Shown: positions 51,960 through 61,497 of the stretch, one piece after another
Position numbering within the stretch: position 1 is the stretch's first letter
How the letters are laid out: the number at the start of each line of letters is the position of its first letter
Source: Prevotella sp. P5-108
GTDB taxonomy: Bacteria; Bacteroidota; Bacteroidia; Bacteroidales; Bacteroidaceae
NCBI RefSeq assembly: GCF_002251385.1
Contig: NZ_NPJJ01000018.1
Location: forward strand, 186,001 to 250,000
Length of the DNA: 64,000 nucleotides
Direction of reading: 5' to 3'
Translations under genes and position numbers: made by a program
Notes under the pieces: model-generated
Told to the model about the DNA's origin: nothing
The model's database searches: none
Seen by the model: only the letters and a program-made list of their open reading frames with translations

Positions 51960-53696
51960 ATGAAACGACAGTTTCTCCCCATCCTGCTGGCGGCATTTCT
52001 TGCAGCCTCCGGCGTCCAGGCCCAGCCATCCGCCAAGGGCCCCGAATGGCTTTCACGCGCCATTTTCTATCAGATATACCCTTCTTCCTTCCAGGATAGC
52101 GACGGCAACGGCATCGGCGACCTGCCCGGCATCATCTCCCGCCTCGATTACATCCAGTCTCTTGGCGTCAATGCCCTTTGGCTCAATCCTGTCTATGAGT
52201 CCGGGTGGTTTGATGGTGGCTACGACATCATCGACTTTTACCGTATAGACCCCCGATTCGGTACCAACAGTGACATGGTGCGTCTCATCGACGAAGCCCA
52301 CAAGCGCGGCCTGCGCGTGTGCCTTGACCTGGTAGCCGGCCACACCTCCGACCGTTGCCGGTGGTTTGTCGAGTCGGCCACCGCCGACCCCAACAGCCGC
52401 TACAGCGATTACTACATCTGGCCCGACTCCATCTCTGCCGACGAGCGCGAGCAGATACGCCTCCGCCATGCTTCTGCCCATCCCGCCAGCGACACCCGTG
52501 GCCACTATGTCGAGAGCCCCTATCCCCGTGCCCGCTACTATATGAAGAATTACTTTGAGTGCCAGCCCGCCCTCAACTATGGCTACGCCCACCCCGACCC
52601 CTCCTGTCCCTGGGAGCAGGCCGTCACCGCGCCCGGTCCGCAGGCTGTGCGCCGCGAGCTGCGCAACATCATGGCGTTCTGGTTTGACAAGGGAATCGAC
52701 GGGTTCCGTGTCGACATGGCGTCGTCGCTCGTCAAGAACGACCCCGACCGCTCTGCCATCCGCCAGTTGTGGCAGGAGATGCGGCAGTGGCGCGACAGCC
52801 ACTACCCCCATTGCGCCCTCATCGCCGAGTGGGCCAACCCCGCCATGTCCATCCCCGCTGGCTTCGATGTCGACTTCTTCATGCACTTCAACCGCCCCGG
52901 TTACCCCTCTCTCTTCTTCGACCGCGACACCCCTGCCGGCAGCCGTTCGCCCTTTGAGTACAGTTACTTCAACCGCAACGGCCGTGGGCGCATCGACCAG
53001 TTCATCGACAATTTCTCCGAGTGCTACCGCCTCACCCGCGACCGTGGCTACATCGGTCTGCCCACCGCCAACCACGACTTCCAGCGCCTCCGTGCCGGCA
53101 GCCGCAATACCCCCGACCAGCTGCGCGTGGCCATGACCTTCCTGCTCACCATGCCCGGCATACCCTTTGTCTACTATGGCGACGAGATAGGCATGCGCTA
53201 CCAGCCCGACGCCCCCGATGTCGAGGGAGCCACCGACCGTGCCGGTAGCCGCACCCCCATGCAGTGGGAGCCAGGCCCCACTGCCGGCTTCTCCACCTGC
53301 GCCGTCGACAGCCTCTATCTGCCTGTCTCTACCGATGGCGGTCTCCTCACCGTCAGAACCCAGGAGGCCGATCCCCGCTCGCTGCTCCACTACGTGCGCC
53401 ATCTGCTTCGTCTGCGCCGCGATGTGCCTGCGCTGGGCAATGATGCCGGCTGGACGCTGCTCAGCGACAAGATGCGCCCTTACCCCATGGTCTACCGCCG
53501 CTCCACAGCCGACGATGTCTGCATCGTCGCCGTCAACCCCTCTGCCGCCAGTGTGAGCGCCTCCATCCCCACGCTCTCGGCGCCAGTCGAGGCCATCGCC
53601 CAGAGCGGCAAGGTCAAGTACAAGCGCGGCGCCACCACCGACCGCATCGTTATGGGCCCCGTCTCGGCTGTCGTCTACCGTCTTTCCCGCCCTTAG
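51960..53696 (+). CDS. GH13 alpha-amylase-like glycoside hydrolase, exported
   Basis: From the ATG at 51960 the protein has 578 residues with its own signal peptide (MKRQFLPILLAAFLAASGVQ, cleaved near QAQP). The GH13 barrel follows: FYQIYPSSFQDSDGNGIGDL, GVNALWLNPVYES, the nucleophile Asp in GIDGFRVDMASSLVK, acid/base Glu in ALIAEWANPAM and the third Asp in LPTANHDFQRL. All three catalytic acids are present. A small C-terminal beta domain ends at 53696. It probably acts in the periplasm on maltodextrins or related alpha-glucans. Upstream the frame is continuous with ybeY. It is followed by a terminator, so it is separate from the GH30 locus. Confidence 0.9.
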   Translation: MKRQFLPILLAAFLAASGVQAQPSAKGPEWLSRAIFYQIYPSSFQDSDGNGIGDLPGIISRLDYIQSLGVNALWLNPVYESGWFDGGYDIIDFYRIDPRFGTNSDMVRLIDEAHKRGLRVCLDLVAGHTSDRCRWFVESATADPNSRYSDYYIWPDSISADEREQIRLRHASAHPASDTRGHYVESPYPRARYYMKNYFECQPALNYGYAHPDPSCPWEQAVTAPGPQAVRRELRNIMAFWFDKGIDGFRVDMASSLVKNDPDRSAIRQLWQEMRQWRDSHYPHCALIAEWANPAMSIPAGFDVDFFMHFNRPGYPSLFFDRDTPAGSRSPFEYSYFNRNGRGRIDQFIDNFSECYRLTRDRGYIGLPTANHDFQRLRAGSRNTPDQLRVAMTFLLTMPGIPFVYYGDEIGMRYQPDAPDVEGATDRAGSRTPMQWEPGPTAGFSTCAVDSLYLPVSTDGGLLTVRTQEADPRSLLHYVRHLLRLRRDVPALGNDAGWTLLSDKMRPYPMVYRRSTADDVCIVAVNPSAASVSASIPTLSAPVEAIAQSGKVKYKRGATTDRIVMGPVSAVVYRLSRP

Positions 53697-53714
53697 CCAC
53701 CGTCACCATACAAG

Positions 53715-53763
53715 TATGGGGGATGACAAACCGCCTTTTCTGGCGAGGATGTCATCCCCCATA
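53715..53763 (+). terminator. Terminator after the amylase gene
   Basis: TATGGGGGATGACA (53715-53728) pairs with TGTCATCCCCCATA (53750-53763), then TTCTTTT. Confidence 0.8.
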
Positions 53764-53876
53764 TTCTTTTCGTAAGTTTTGCTGTCGTTGAGGCTCCAGC
53801 CGCTTGTCGCTTCAGTCCTCCGCCGGAGACCACTGGTGGTACTGGCTGTTGTCTTTCCTTTTCTTAGGGGCGGTTT

Positions 53877-54899
53877 TTACCCCCCCCCGTCGGCCTCGCT
53901 CTGCAGGTTAATTCTGTATTCACTCGGCGACATGCCCGTCTGCTCACCGAATACACGGTAGAAGGTCTGCACGCTTGCCATTCCGCACTCCTGCGATATC
54001 GCCTCTATCGTGTAGTCAGGGTGCAGTTGCATCAGTTCGATGGCTGCATCTATGCGCAGAGAGTTGATATAGTTCTTGAAATTGGTGTGTACGTAAGTCT
54101 TGAACAGGTTGGCAAACTTGTTTTTGGGCACATAGACCTCTTTGATTATGTCTTCGCGCGAGAGGTTGGGGTTCAGATACATTTTCTTTTCCACGATAGC
54201 CTTCATAATCTGGGCAAACAGATGGTCTTCTTCTGTCGCCCCCGGGCGCATCAGCCACAGTTGCACAGCCGACTGGTCGCGTGGCGCTTCCACCAGTTCA
54301 CCTCTCTCATAGCCGTAGAGCAGTCGCTTGTAGCGCTGCAGTCGTCCCAGTATCTGCATCTGCGCCTTGTCCTTGCGGCGGGCCCTGTGTATGTAGTACG
54401 AGAGGAAGCCTGTGGCCATCACAGCGTAGATGAGCGCCAGCGCGCAAGCCACGGCGAGCACATAGTCGATGTCGTAGTCGTCGCCCTCGTCCTCTGCCGC
54501 CTTTACCGGTGCTTTCGTCACCGCTTCGGTCTTCCTTTGTCGTGTCTCCCTATTGTTGGGCTGAATTTCCGACCGTGTTGCCTTCTTGCGGTTAATCATC
54601 ATGATGCGGTAGCTTATGTAGGTGGCTTCCTCGTAACGCTTCATCATGCGGTAACACTCAAATTGAGGAGCCAGAAACACTACGATGAAGCTCGCTGTCA
54701 GCGTGTCGTTGTTTGCCGCATACGTCTTCTCGGCTTTCTGAAGCAGCTTCAGCGCCTCTTCATACTCCCCCCTCTCGATGAGTCGGTTGGCCTGGCTGCT
54801 CATAATCACGCTGTTGGCCTTGTCGTCCTCGCGTTGCTGCGCATACAGGTTGTTGGCAGTCATGAGGAAGATTATAATCAGTAGTCTCAGAGTGTACAT
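53877..54899 (-). CDS. Membrane-anchored AraC-type transcription regulator
   Basis: A 340-residue protein with an N-terminal signal sequence (MYTLRLLIIIFLMTANNLYA), a short periplasmic helical region with one TPR-like unit (SQANRLIERGEYEEALKLLQ) and a membrane helix at ~151-172 (VLAVACALALIYAVMATGFL). The cytoplasmic part (residues ~240-335) is an AraC-family double HTH (NLSREDIIKEVYVPKNKFAN, YTIEAISQECGMASVQTFYR). This places sensing outside and DNA binding inside in one chain. The start is the ATG at 54899; the longer frame begins upstream of the promoter region. The last codons read through a run of nine G/C (53880-53888), a slippage-prone tract. It is divergent from, and probably controls, the GH30-Sus genes. 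Confidence 0.82.
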   Translation of the reverse strand: MYTLRLLIIIFLMTANNLYAQQREDDKANSVIMSSQANRLIERGEYEEALKLLQKAEKTYAANNDTLTASFIVVFLAPQFECYRMMKRYEEATYISYRIMMINRKKATRSEIQPNNRETRQRKTEAVTKAPVKAAEDEGDDYDIDYVLAVACALALIYAVMATGFLSYYIHRARRKDKAQMQILGRLQRYKRLLYGYERGELVEAPRDQSAVQLWLMRPGATEEDHLFAQIMKAIVEKKMYLNPNLSREDIIKEVYVPKNKFANLFKTYVHTNFKNYINSLRIDAAIELMQLHPDYTIEAISQECGMASVQTFYRVFGEQTGMSPSEYRINLQSEADGGG

Positions 54900-55033
54900 G
54901 TGTGTTCTATTACGGATAAACAGTTCTCTTTGGATTGTAATTCTTACAAAATTAGAAAAAGATATCCTATAAACCGTTGTTTTTACATTATTTAAGAGTA
55001 TCTCCTTCTGTTTTGCAGTCATCTTCATGTTTT

Positions 55034-55117
55034 TTGCGAGACTTGAAACCATCATTTCGCGTCGTGCAATACTGGTTTCGCATCGTGCATTATCCGTTTC
55101 GTGCCTTGAAATATAGA
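55034..55117. repeat. Four 21-nt units, same type as 28348-28452
   Basis: Units start at 55034, 55055, 55076 and 55097; the core is TTTCGCRTCGTGCAATA. It lies in the divergent gap between the AraC-type regulator and the GH30 gene. Nothing else was recognised in 54900-55304. Confidence 0.85.
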
Positions 55118-55304
55118 TTCAGACCATCCCGGCGCAGCCCGCGGCGACCCCGCCCGTATCGCGCGTGCCCGCCCTGCTTCCGACAAGGGTCATCGTCGGC
55201 GCCCGAATTCACACTTTTTGTATGAAAAGTCGATAAATAATCAAGAAATGTACATAAAAACGGCGAAAATCTAACAAAAAATCATAAAAGTGCGTGAAAT
55301 TATG

Positions 55305-55312
55305 TATCTTTG
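55305..55312 (+). promoter_or_regulatory. -7 box of the GH30-SusCD operon
   Basis: TATCTTTG fits TAnnTTTG. No -33 TTG at the expected distance, which would suit an activator-dependent promoter. It lies ~190 nt from the 21-nt array. Confidence 0.6.
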
Positions 55313-55337
55313 CATGGTCAATAGCAACTACAGGCAT

Positions 55338-56915
55338 ATGGAAAAGCTACCCGAGAGTAACAGTAACCGTTGGCCGAGGCCCGTCCAGATGCGCGGTGAG
55401 ACACCTCGCACAGGATTGTTGGCGCTTCGCCGAGGCTGTAGGTGCATCGCTTTTCTTGCCGCTTGCTGTTTCGGTCTTACGGCTACAGCCCAGAACCCTT
55501 CAAGTTATGTTCCCACGAAGGGCGAGATAGTCTTCAGCCTCTACCAGTCGTCAGAGGGAAAGCCTATCCACACCCGGCCGAGCAACCCCTTCACCTCCCA
55601 TCGCCGTGCCAACCAGTTCTACATAGACCTGGACAACGCCCAGGTCATGCAGACCTACGACGGGCTGGGCATAAGCCTTACCGACGCGTCGTGCTGGCAC
55701 CTCTCGCAGTTGCCCCAAGCCCGTCGCGACAGCCTGTTGCGTATGGTCTTCACCGCCGACGGGCTCAATATGTCGATGATACGCCTCAACTGCGGTTCGA
55801 GCGACTATGCCACCCAGCCCTACAACTATGACGACCATGCCGGCGACGAGCGCATGCGCCACTTCAGTATCGGCCGCGACGCCATCTACATGATACCCGT
55901 CATCAGAGAGGTGCAGCGGCTGCGCCCCGACATCTTCACCTTCTCCTCGATGTGGAGTGCACCGGGGTGGATGAAGGACTCGGGGCTCATGTATGGCGGC
56001 AGCCTGCTCGACCGCTGGCTTCCCGCCTTTGCCAACTACTGGGCCAGCTATCTCAACGCCTATCGTGCCGCCGGCGTCAGGGTCGATGCCATCACCGTGC
56101 AGAACGAACCTATGACCGACCAGCAGGGCTTGAGCGTAGCCACCCTCGTGTCGGCTGCGCAGGAGGCCAAGCTCATCTCCCGCCTGCTCCCCGACGCCTT
56201 TGCCCGCTATGGTCTCACTCCCCAGATATGGATGCTCGACCACGACTACGACTATGCCGACAGAGTCTTGCAGACCCTCGCCGCCCCGGGCGTGCTGGAG
56301 CATACCGGCGCTGTGGCATGGCACCCGTACACGGGCAATGCCCGCGAGATACTGGCTGTGCGTGAGCGTTATCCCGACCTCAAGTTCCATCTCACCGAAC
56401 GCGGGCCCGCCATCAATGAGCGCGACGTGCGCGACGAGAAGTGGTGGACCGACATGGTCTTCGACGCCTTCAACTGCGGTTGCAGTTCGTTCAGTGGCTG
56501 GAACCTCCTGCTCGACGAAAACGGCACCCCCAATATCGGTCCCTTCGGCTGTGGCGGCCTTGTCACCGTCGACAGTTCCACCGGCGCCCTCACGCCCGAC
56601 TGTATGTGGACGGTGCTGCGCCATATCGGCCCTTACGTGAGCCGTGGTGCCCGGGTCCTCGACATAACCCCCACCCAGGCCGAGCACTGGGTAAGGATGG
56701 CGGGCGAGAAAGACGCCCATATGCGAAAATACAACGTACTGGCTTTCCGCAATCCCGATGGCAGCCATGTCATCGTTATCGGCGGCGGACACTACAAGTG
56801 GCCCCGCCAGGTCAATGTCAAGTATCGTGACCAGTATATGACCGTGCAGCTGCCTATGGGCACATGGTCCCTGACCACCATCGTCATCCCCGCTGCTGGG
56901 GACATGGCGTCGTGA
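55338..56915 (+). CDS. GH30-family glycoside hydrolase, exported
   Basis: About 525 residues. An N-terminal basic stretch leads into a signal peptide (CIAFLAACCFGLTATAQ, ending near 55490). The (beta/alpha)8 GH30 core has TYDGLGISLTDASCWHLSQL, MSMIRLNCGSSDY, FSSMWSAPGWMKDSG, the acid/base Glu in AITVQNEPMTDQQG and the nucleophile Glu in KFHLTERGPAIN. The C-terminal beta domain ends GHYKWPRQVNVKYRDQYM. Likely substrates are beta-1,6-glucan or related glucosides/xylans; subfamily is not fixed. Starts at 55338 or 55389 are both possible; those further upstream would sit on or before the transcription start. It probably forms an operon with susC and susD. Confidence 0.88.
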   Translation: MEKLPESNSNRWPRPVQMRGETPRTGLLALRRGCRCIAFLAACCFGLTATAQNPSSYVPTKGEIVFSLYQSSEGKPIHTRPSNPFTSHRRANQFYIDLDNAQVMQTYDGLGISLTDASCWHLSQLPQARRDSLLRMVFTADGLNMSMIRLNCGSSDYATQPYNYDDHAGDERMRHFSIGRDAIYMIPVIREVQRLRPDIFTFSSMWSAPGWMKDSGLMYGGSLLDRWLPAFANYWASYLNAYRAAGVRVDAITVQNEPMTDQQGLSVATLVSAAQEAKLISRLLPDAFARYGLTPQIWMLDHDYDYADRVLQTLAAPGVLEHTGAVAWHPYTGNAREILAVRERYPDLKFHLTERGPAINERDVRDEKWWTDMVFDAFNCGCSSFSGWNLLLDENGTPNIGPFGCGGLVTVDSSTGALTPDCMWTVLRHIGPYVSRGARVLDITPTQAEHWVRMAGEKDAHMRKYNVLAFRNPDGSHVIVIGGGHYKWPRQVNVKYRDQYMTVQLPMGTWSLTTIVIPAAGDMAS

Positions 56916-56995
56916 CACTTAGCACAATTAATGTATGACCCTGCATCGACGAGCGTCGGTGTATGGTCCAAGTCGAATTCAGTTTATATAATGTT

Positions 56996-59900
56996 ATGAA
57001 GAAGATTGTTTATTTATTCTTGCTTCTCATGCTTGCTCTGGCATACCCGTCGGTATCGATGGCGTCGCCCACAGGCATGGAGACAGGCACCGACCAGGAT
57101 GGCAACAATTCCATCTCGGGTATCGTGACCGACCAGAATGGCGAGCCGCTTGCCGGCGTTACCGTGCTGCAGCGTGGCACCCAGAACAAGACCATCACCG
57201 ACCTCGAAGGCCGCTACACCATCCGTCTCAAGGCGGGTAGCGGGCGTACTCTCGTCTTTACCTATATCGGTATGGTGTCGCAGACCATCCCTGTCAAGGG
57301 CAGCGTGGCGCGTGTGATGATGAAGGAAGACGCCACCGCTCTGCAGGATGTGGTGGTAATCGGCGCCTATGGTACCGCCCAGAAGCGCAGCGACCTCGTG
57401 GGTAGTGCCTACCAGGTCAACGCCGACCAGCTCAAGGGCTTGCCCCAGCAGCGCCTCGACGTGATGCTCGACGGACTCATCCCCGGTGTCAAGATAGACC
57501 CCAATACCGCCGACCCCGGCAGCCCCCGTACCCGCTACGAGGTTCGTGTGCGCGGTGAGGCTTCGCTCAACGCCTCCAACGAGCCCCTCTGGGTTGTCGA
57601 CGGCACGCCCATGTACACCGGCGACCGCACCAACCTGATGCCCGGTACCAGTTATACCGTGAGTCCGCTGTCATTCCTCAACCCCGAAGACATCGCCTCT
57701 GTGACCGTGCTCAAGGACGCCACCGCCACCTCTATCTACGGTGCCGACGGAGCCAATGGCGTAATCCTCGTCACCACCAAGAAGGGCCGTCAGGGCAAGA
57801 TGCGCATTACCGTCAATACCCAGTATGGCATCGCCCATATCGACGAGAGCACTGCCCCCAAGGTGCTTGGCGCCAAGGAGTGGCTCTCGCTGGCTCGCGA
57901 AGCCTACGCCAACTCGGGCAAGGACATGCGCACCTTCCCCTTCCAGGACAATGAGCTCAACCAGTACTCCACCACCGATACCGATTGGCGCGACGTCTTC
58001 TACGACACTGGTACCACCTTCCTTACCAATGTGGGTGTAAGCGGCGGCAACCAGAAGTCAGACTACTACGTCTCGGGCCAGTACTACCAGAACGACAAGA
58101 CCGTCAAGGGCAATACCCAGCAGCGTCTGTCGCTCGCCACCAACATCAACCTCAAGCTCAACAAGCGCCTCAAGGTGGGTGTCGACATCTCAGCCTCTTA
58201 CAACAACAACGACCTCTTCGCCCTCGGCCGCGAGTATTATGAGCTGCTGCCCATCTATTCGCCCTACAATGCCGACGGCACTCTGCGCCTCTACAATATG
58301 GAGGTCGACGGTCTCAATGCCGACGGCACTCCCCACTTCACCAAGAAGCGCTTCATCAGCAACTCAGTCCTCGAGCGCGAGCAGAACGACAACAACCAGA
58401 AGACCTGGTACCTGCGTTCCAACTTCACGCTCAAGTATGAAATCCTCAAGGGCCTCACCTATACAGGCCAGTTTGCCTACGACTACAACAGCACCCTCGA
58501 AGAGACCTACAGTTCGCAGAAGAACTGGACCGGTATGGACTCCGACGGCACGCCCATCGGCTATGCCCGCCGCTCATCCGTAGACATCACCAACTGGAAT
58601 ACCATCCACCGTCTCAACTTCAACCGCACCTTCGGCCGTCACTCCGTGTCAGCCCTCGCCGGTTTTGAGGCCGGTTCGCGCGACTACACCACTATGTATG
58701 TCACCGGTTCGGGTTTCATCAACGACAATATCCGCGACGTGAGCCAGGCCAACACCACCAAGGGCTACAACTCGAGCAGCCGTCGACGCAAGGTGTCGCT
58801 GCTGGGTCAGGCCACTTACTCCTACGACCACCGCTACTACCTCACTGTCAACGCCCGTAAGGACGGTAACTCCCAGTTTGGCAGCGATGTGCGCTGGGCC
58901 AACTTCGCCTCTGTCGGCGCTTCGTGGAACGTGCACAACGAGAAGTTCTTCAACATCCCATGGGTCAACGTCCTCAAGCTCAAGGCCAGCTATGGTGCCA
59001 ACGGTAACTCACGCCTCGGCTCTCAGGAGTCGCAGGGTACCTACGTCTACAGCAGCTCCTACTCCTACAACGGCGAGCTCGGCGGTGTGCTCGGCACTAT
59101 CCCCAACAGCCGTCTGAGCTGGGAGACCACCTATATGACCAACCTCGGTCTGCGCCTGGCTGTGCTCAACCGCATCGACTTTGAAATCGAGTATTACCAC
59201 AACCAGACCAAGAACCTCCTGAGCCGTCTGCCCATCTCGCTCCTTACCGGCGACACCCGTGCCTACCGCAATGTGGGCGAGATCGTCAACAAGGGTATCG
59301 AGATCAACCTCACCACCCGCAACTTCGTGCCCAAGAAGGACGGCGACTTTGCCTGGACCACCGACTTCAACCTCGCCCACAACCAGAACCGTCTCACCAA
59401 GTCGTACAACGGCACCCAGGTCAACTTCGGCGAAATCTCCTGGATAGAGGGACAGGACACCAAGACCTACTACATGGTGCGCTGGGCAGGTGTAGACCCC
59501 CTCGACGGCAGCCCCATGTGGTACGATGCCAACGGCAACATCACCAAGGTCTATGACAGCACCAACAACCGCGTGCGTGGCAAGAGTGCCAATCCTACCG
59601 TCACCGGAGGTATGACCAATACCCTCAGCTACAAGAACTTCTCGCTCCGCTTCCTGCTCAACTACCAGTTTGGCGGCTACGCCTACAGTTCGTTTGCCAG
59701 CATCATGAACTCCGACGGTTACAATGTGCTGAGCTACAACCAGGCCATCGAGCAGCGCAACTACTGGCGCAATCCCGGCGACATCGCCATGAACACCCGT
59801 CCTCAGGCGGGCGTCTCTACCGGTTCGTCGCGCACCTCTACGCGCTATCTCTACAAGAAGGATCTGGTGCGCCTGCAGAACGTGGTGTTCACCTACCAGC

Positions 59901-60076
59901 TGCCCCGCAGCCTCGTCAATGGCTGGAAACTCTCCAATGCCTCGGTATCGCTCATCGCCGACAACCTGTTGGCCTACAGCCCCTACTCAGGCAGCGACCA
60001 CAACTCCTACAAGACGCTCATGAGCGGCTATCCGCTCGAGCGCACCTTCACCCTGTCACTCAATGTCGGATTCTAA
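56996..60076 (+). CDS. SusC-like TonB-dependent outer-membrane transporter
   Basis: A 1026-residue protein. Signal peptide (MKKIVYLFLLLMLALAYPSV), a carboxypeptidase-regulatory-like domain (SISGIVTDQNGEPLAGVTVL), a TonB-box region (DATALQDVVVIGAYGTAQK), the plug (LDGLIPGVKIDPNTADPGSP, ASVTVLKDATATSIYGADGA) and a C-terminal 22-stranded barrel ending FTLSLNVGF. It imports oligosaccharides across the outer membrane with the SusD lid. It starts 80 nt after the GH30 gene; susD begins within 14 nt of its end. Confidence 0.96.
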   Translation: MKKIVYLFLLLMLALAYPSVSMASPTGMETGTDQDGNNSISGIVTDQNGEPLAGVTVLQRGTQNKTITDLEGRYTIRLKAGSGRTLVFTYIGMVSQTIPVKGSVARVMMKEDATALQDVVVIGAYGTAQKRSDLVGSAYQVNADQLKGLPQQRLDVMLDGLIPGVKIDPNTADPGSPRTRYEVRVRGEASLNASNEPLWVVDGTPMYTGDRTNLMPGTSYTVSPLSFLNPEDIASVTVLKDATATSIYGADGANGVILVTTKKGRQGKMRITVNTQYGIAHIDESTAPKVLGAKEWLSLAREAYANSGKDMRTFPFQDNELNQYSTTDTDWRDVFYDTGTTFLTNVGVSGGNQKSDYYVSGQYYQNDKTVKGNTQQRLSLATNINLKLNKRLKVGVDISASYNNNDLFALGREYYELLPIYSPYNADGTLRLYNMEVDGLNADGTPHFTKKRFISNSVLEREQNDNNQKTWYLRSNFTLKYEILKGLTYTGQFAYDYNSTLEETYSSQKNWTGMDSDGTPIGYARRSSVDITNWNTIHRLNFNRTFGRHSVSALAGFEAGSRDYTTMYVTGSGFINDNIRDVSQANTTKGYNSSSRRRKVSLLGQATYSYDHRYYLTVNARKDGNSQFGSDVRWANFASVGASWNVHNEKFFNIPWVNVLKLKASYGANGNSRLGSQESQGTYVYSSSYSYNGELGGVLGTIPNSRLSWETTYMTNLGLRLAVLNRIDFEIEYYHNQTKNLLSRLPISLLTGDTRAYRNVGEIVNKGIEINLTTRNFVPKKDGDFAWTTDFNLAHNQNRLTKSYNGTQVNFGEISWIEGQDTKTYYMVRWAGVDPLDGSPMWYDANGNITKVYDSTNNRVRGKSANPTVTGGMTNTLSYKNFSLRFLLNYQFGGYAYSSFASIMNSDGYNVLSYNQAIEQRNYWRNPGDIAMNTRPQAGVSTGSSRTSTRYLYKKDLVRLQNVVFTYQLPRSLVNGWKLSNASVSLIADNLLAYSPYSGSDHNSYKTLMSGYPLERTFTLSLNVGF

Positions 60077-60089
60077 ACCCAGTATCACA

Positions 60090-61490
60090 ATGAAGAAAAC
60101 TATTATATATGTCGCTTTAGCGATGGTCACTCTGCTCACCTCGTGCGACGGCTTCCTGACCGTCGATGAGAAGGGCAAGGCCACCATACCGTCGTTCCTT
60201 TCCGACCCACGCGGTCTGCGTGCCGGTCTGTTGGGTGCCTACACCCAGTACTACAACAGCTACGACAACGAGTTCTTGAAGTATCCCGAGGTAGCAGGCA
60301 ATATGACTTCGCTCAACCTCTCCTCCGGATCGTCCATGCTCGACCAGTACAACTATGTGCCCAACCCCGTGTCGGCTACTACCTCCTATTACATCTGGTA
60401 CCGTATCGGCGAGGCTGTAGCCAATGCCAACAACATCATCAAGTATGCCCCTGCCGTGGCTGCCGACTATCCCACCCAGAAAGATGCCATCGACAATATC
60501 CTGGGTCAGGCCCTCGTGCTGCGCGCGCTCTGCCACTTTGACCTCGTGCGTGTCTACGGCCAGCCCTACAACTACAGCGCCGATGCCTCTCATCTCGGTG
60601 TACCCAAGGTAGACCGTCCCCTCGGCCCCAACGACATCCTCGGCCGCAGTTCGGTCAAGGACATCTACGCCTTCATCCTCGAAGACCTCGGCAAGGCTGC
60701 CGCCCTGCTCAGCGACAGTCACGCCGCCGATGTACACTACGTGTCGCTCCAGGCTGTCAATGCCATGTACTCGCGCGTCTATCTCTATATGGAAGACTGG
60801 GACAACGCCCTCAGGTATGCCCAGCTCGCCCTCAACGGCGAGAGTCTGGCGCAGGGTGCCGACTATATCAATATGTATGACAACCTGAGCACCCGTGGCG
60901 AGGCCATCCTGCGCCTGAGCGGTGCCGACCTCACCGGCCGTCAGAAGGAGTTCTATGCCAGCGAGTGTCTGCCCGCCGACACGCTGCTCTCGCTCTACGA
61001 CGCTGCCGACCTGCGCCTGCAGCTCATCCACAAGGACGGTGTGAAGCAGTGTGTCAAGTACACCGCCACCACCATCCCCGACAATCAGCCCAAGCGCGAA
61101 GACCCCATCGTCTTCCGTCTCTCCGAGATGGTGCTCAATGCGGCTGAGGCTGCCTGCCACATCAGCGGCAAGCAGGGCGATGCCCGCCAGTATCTGCGCC
61201 AGTTGCTCGAGCGCAACGTGGGTGCCGAGAAGGCTGCCCAGGTGCTCGACGCCACCGCCGATGGCGACCTGCTCGCCCTCGTGCAGCGCGAGCGCGTCAA
61301 GGAGCTTTGCTTCGAGGGCCACAACTTCTTCGACATCACCCGCTGGAAGCAGAACCTCGTGCGCGAGCACAACACCAACTCTACCGTGCGCTCGCTCGCT
61401 TACCCCAACGATCTCTTTGTGCTGCCCATCCCTCAGTATGAGCTCGACGCCAATGAGAATATGAAGCCCAACCCCACTGTAAACAAGTAG
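60090..61490 (+). CDS. SusD-like outer-membrane glycan-binding lipoprotein
   Basis: A 466-residue lipoprotein (signal MKKTIIYVALAMVTLLTSC; Cys at ~19). The N-terminal SusD motif DGFLTVDEKGKATIPSFLSD is followed by TPR-like helices (AVANANNIIKYAPAVAADYP, ILGQALVLRALCHFDLVRVY) and the C-terminal RagB/SusD region (ERVKELCFEGHNFFDITRWK, LPIPQYELDANENMKPNPTV). It forms the lid of the SusC transporter. Confidence 0.95.
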   Translation: MKKTIIYVALAMVTLLTSCDGFLTVDEKGKATIPSFLSDPRGLRAGLLGAYTQYYNSYDNEFLKYPEVAGNMTSLNLSSGSSMLDQYNYVPNPVSATTSYYIWYRIGEAVANANNIIKYAPAVAADYPTQKDAIDNILGQALVLRALCHFDLVRVYGQPYNYSADASHLGVPKVDRPLGPNDILGRSSVKDIYAFILEDLGKAAALLSDSHAADVHYVSLQAVNAMYSRVYLYMEDWDNALRYAQLALNGESLAQGADYINMYDNLSTRGEAILRLSGADLTGRQKEFYASECLPADTLLSLYDAADLRLQLIHKDGVKQCVKYTATTIPDNQPKREDPIVFRLSEMVLNAAEAACHISGKQGDARQYLRQLLERNVGAEKAAQVLDATADGDLLALVQRERVKELCFEGHNFFDITRWKQNLVREHNTNSTVRSLAYPNDLFVLPIPQYELDANENMKPNPTVNK

Positions 61491-61497
61491 AAACGTC

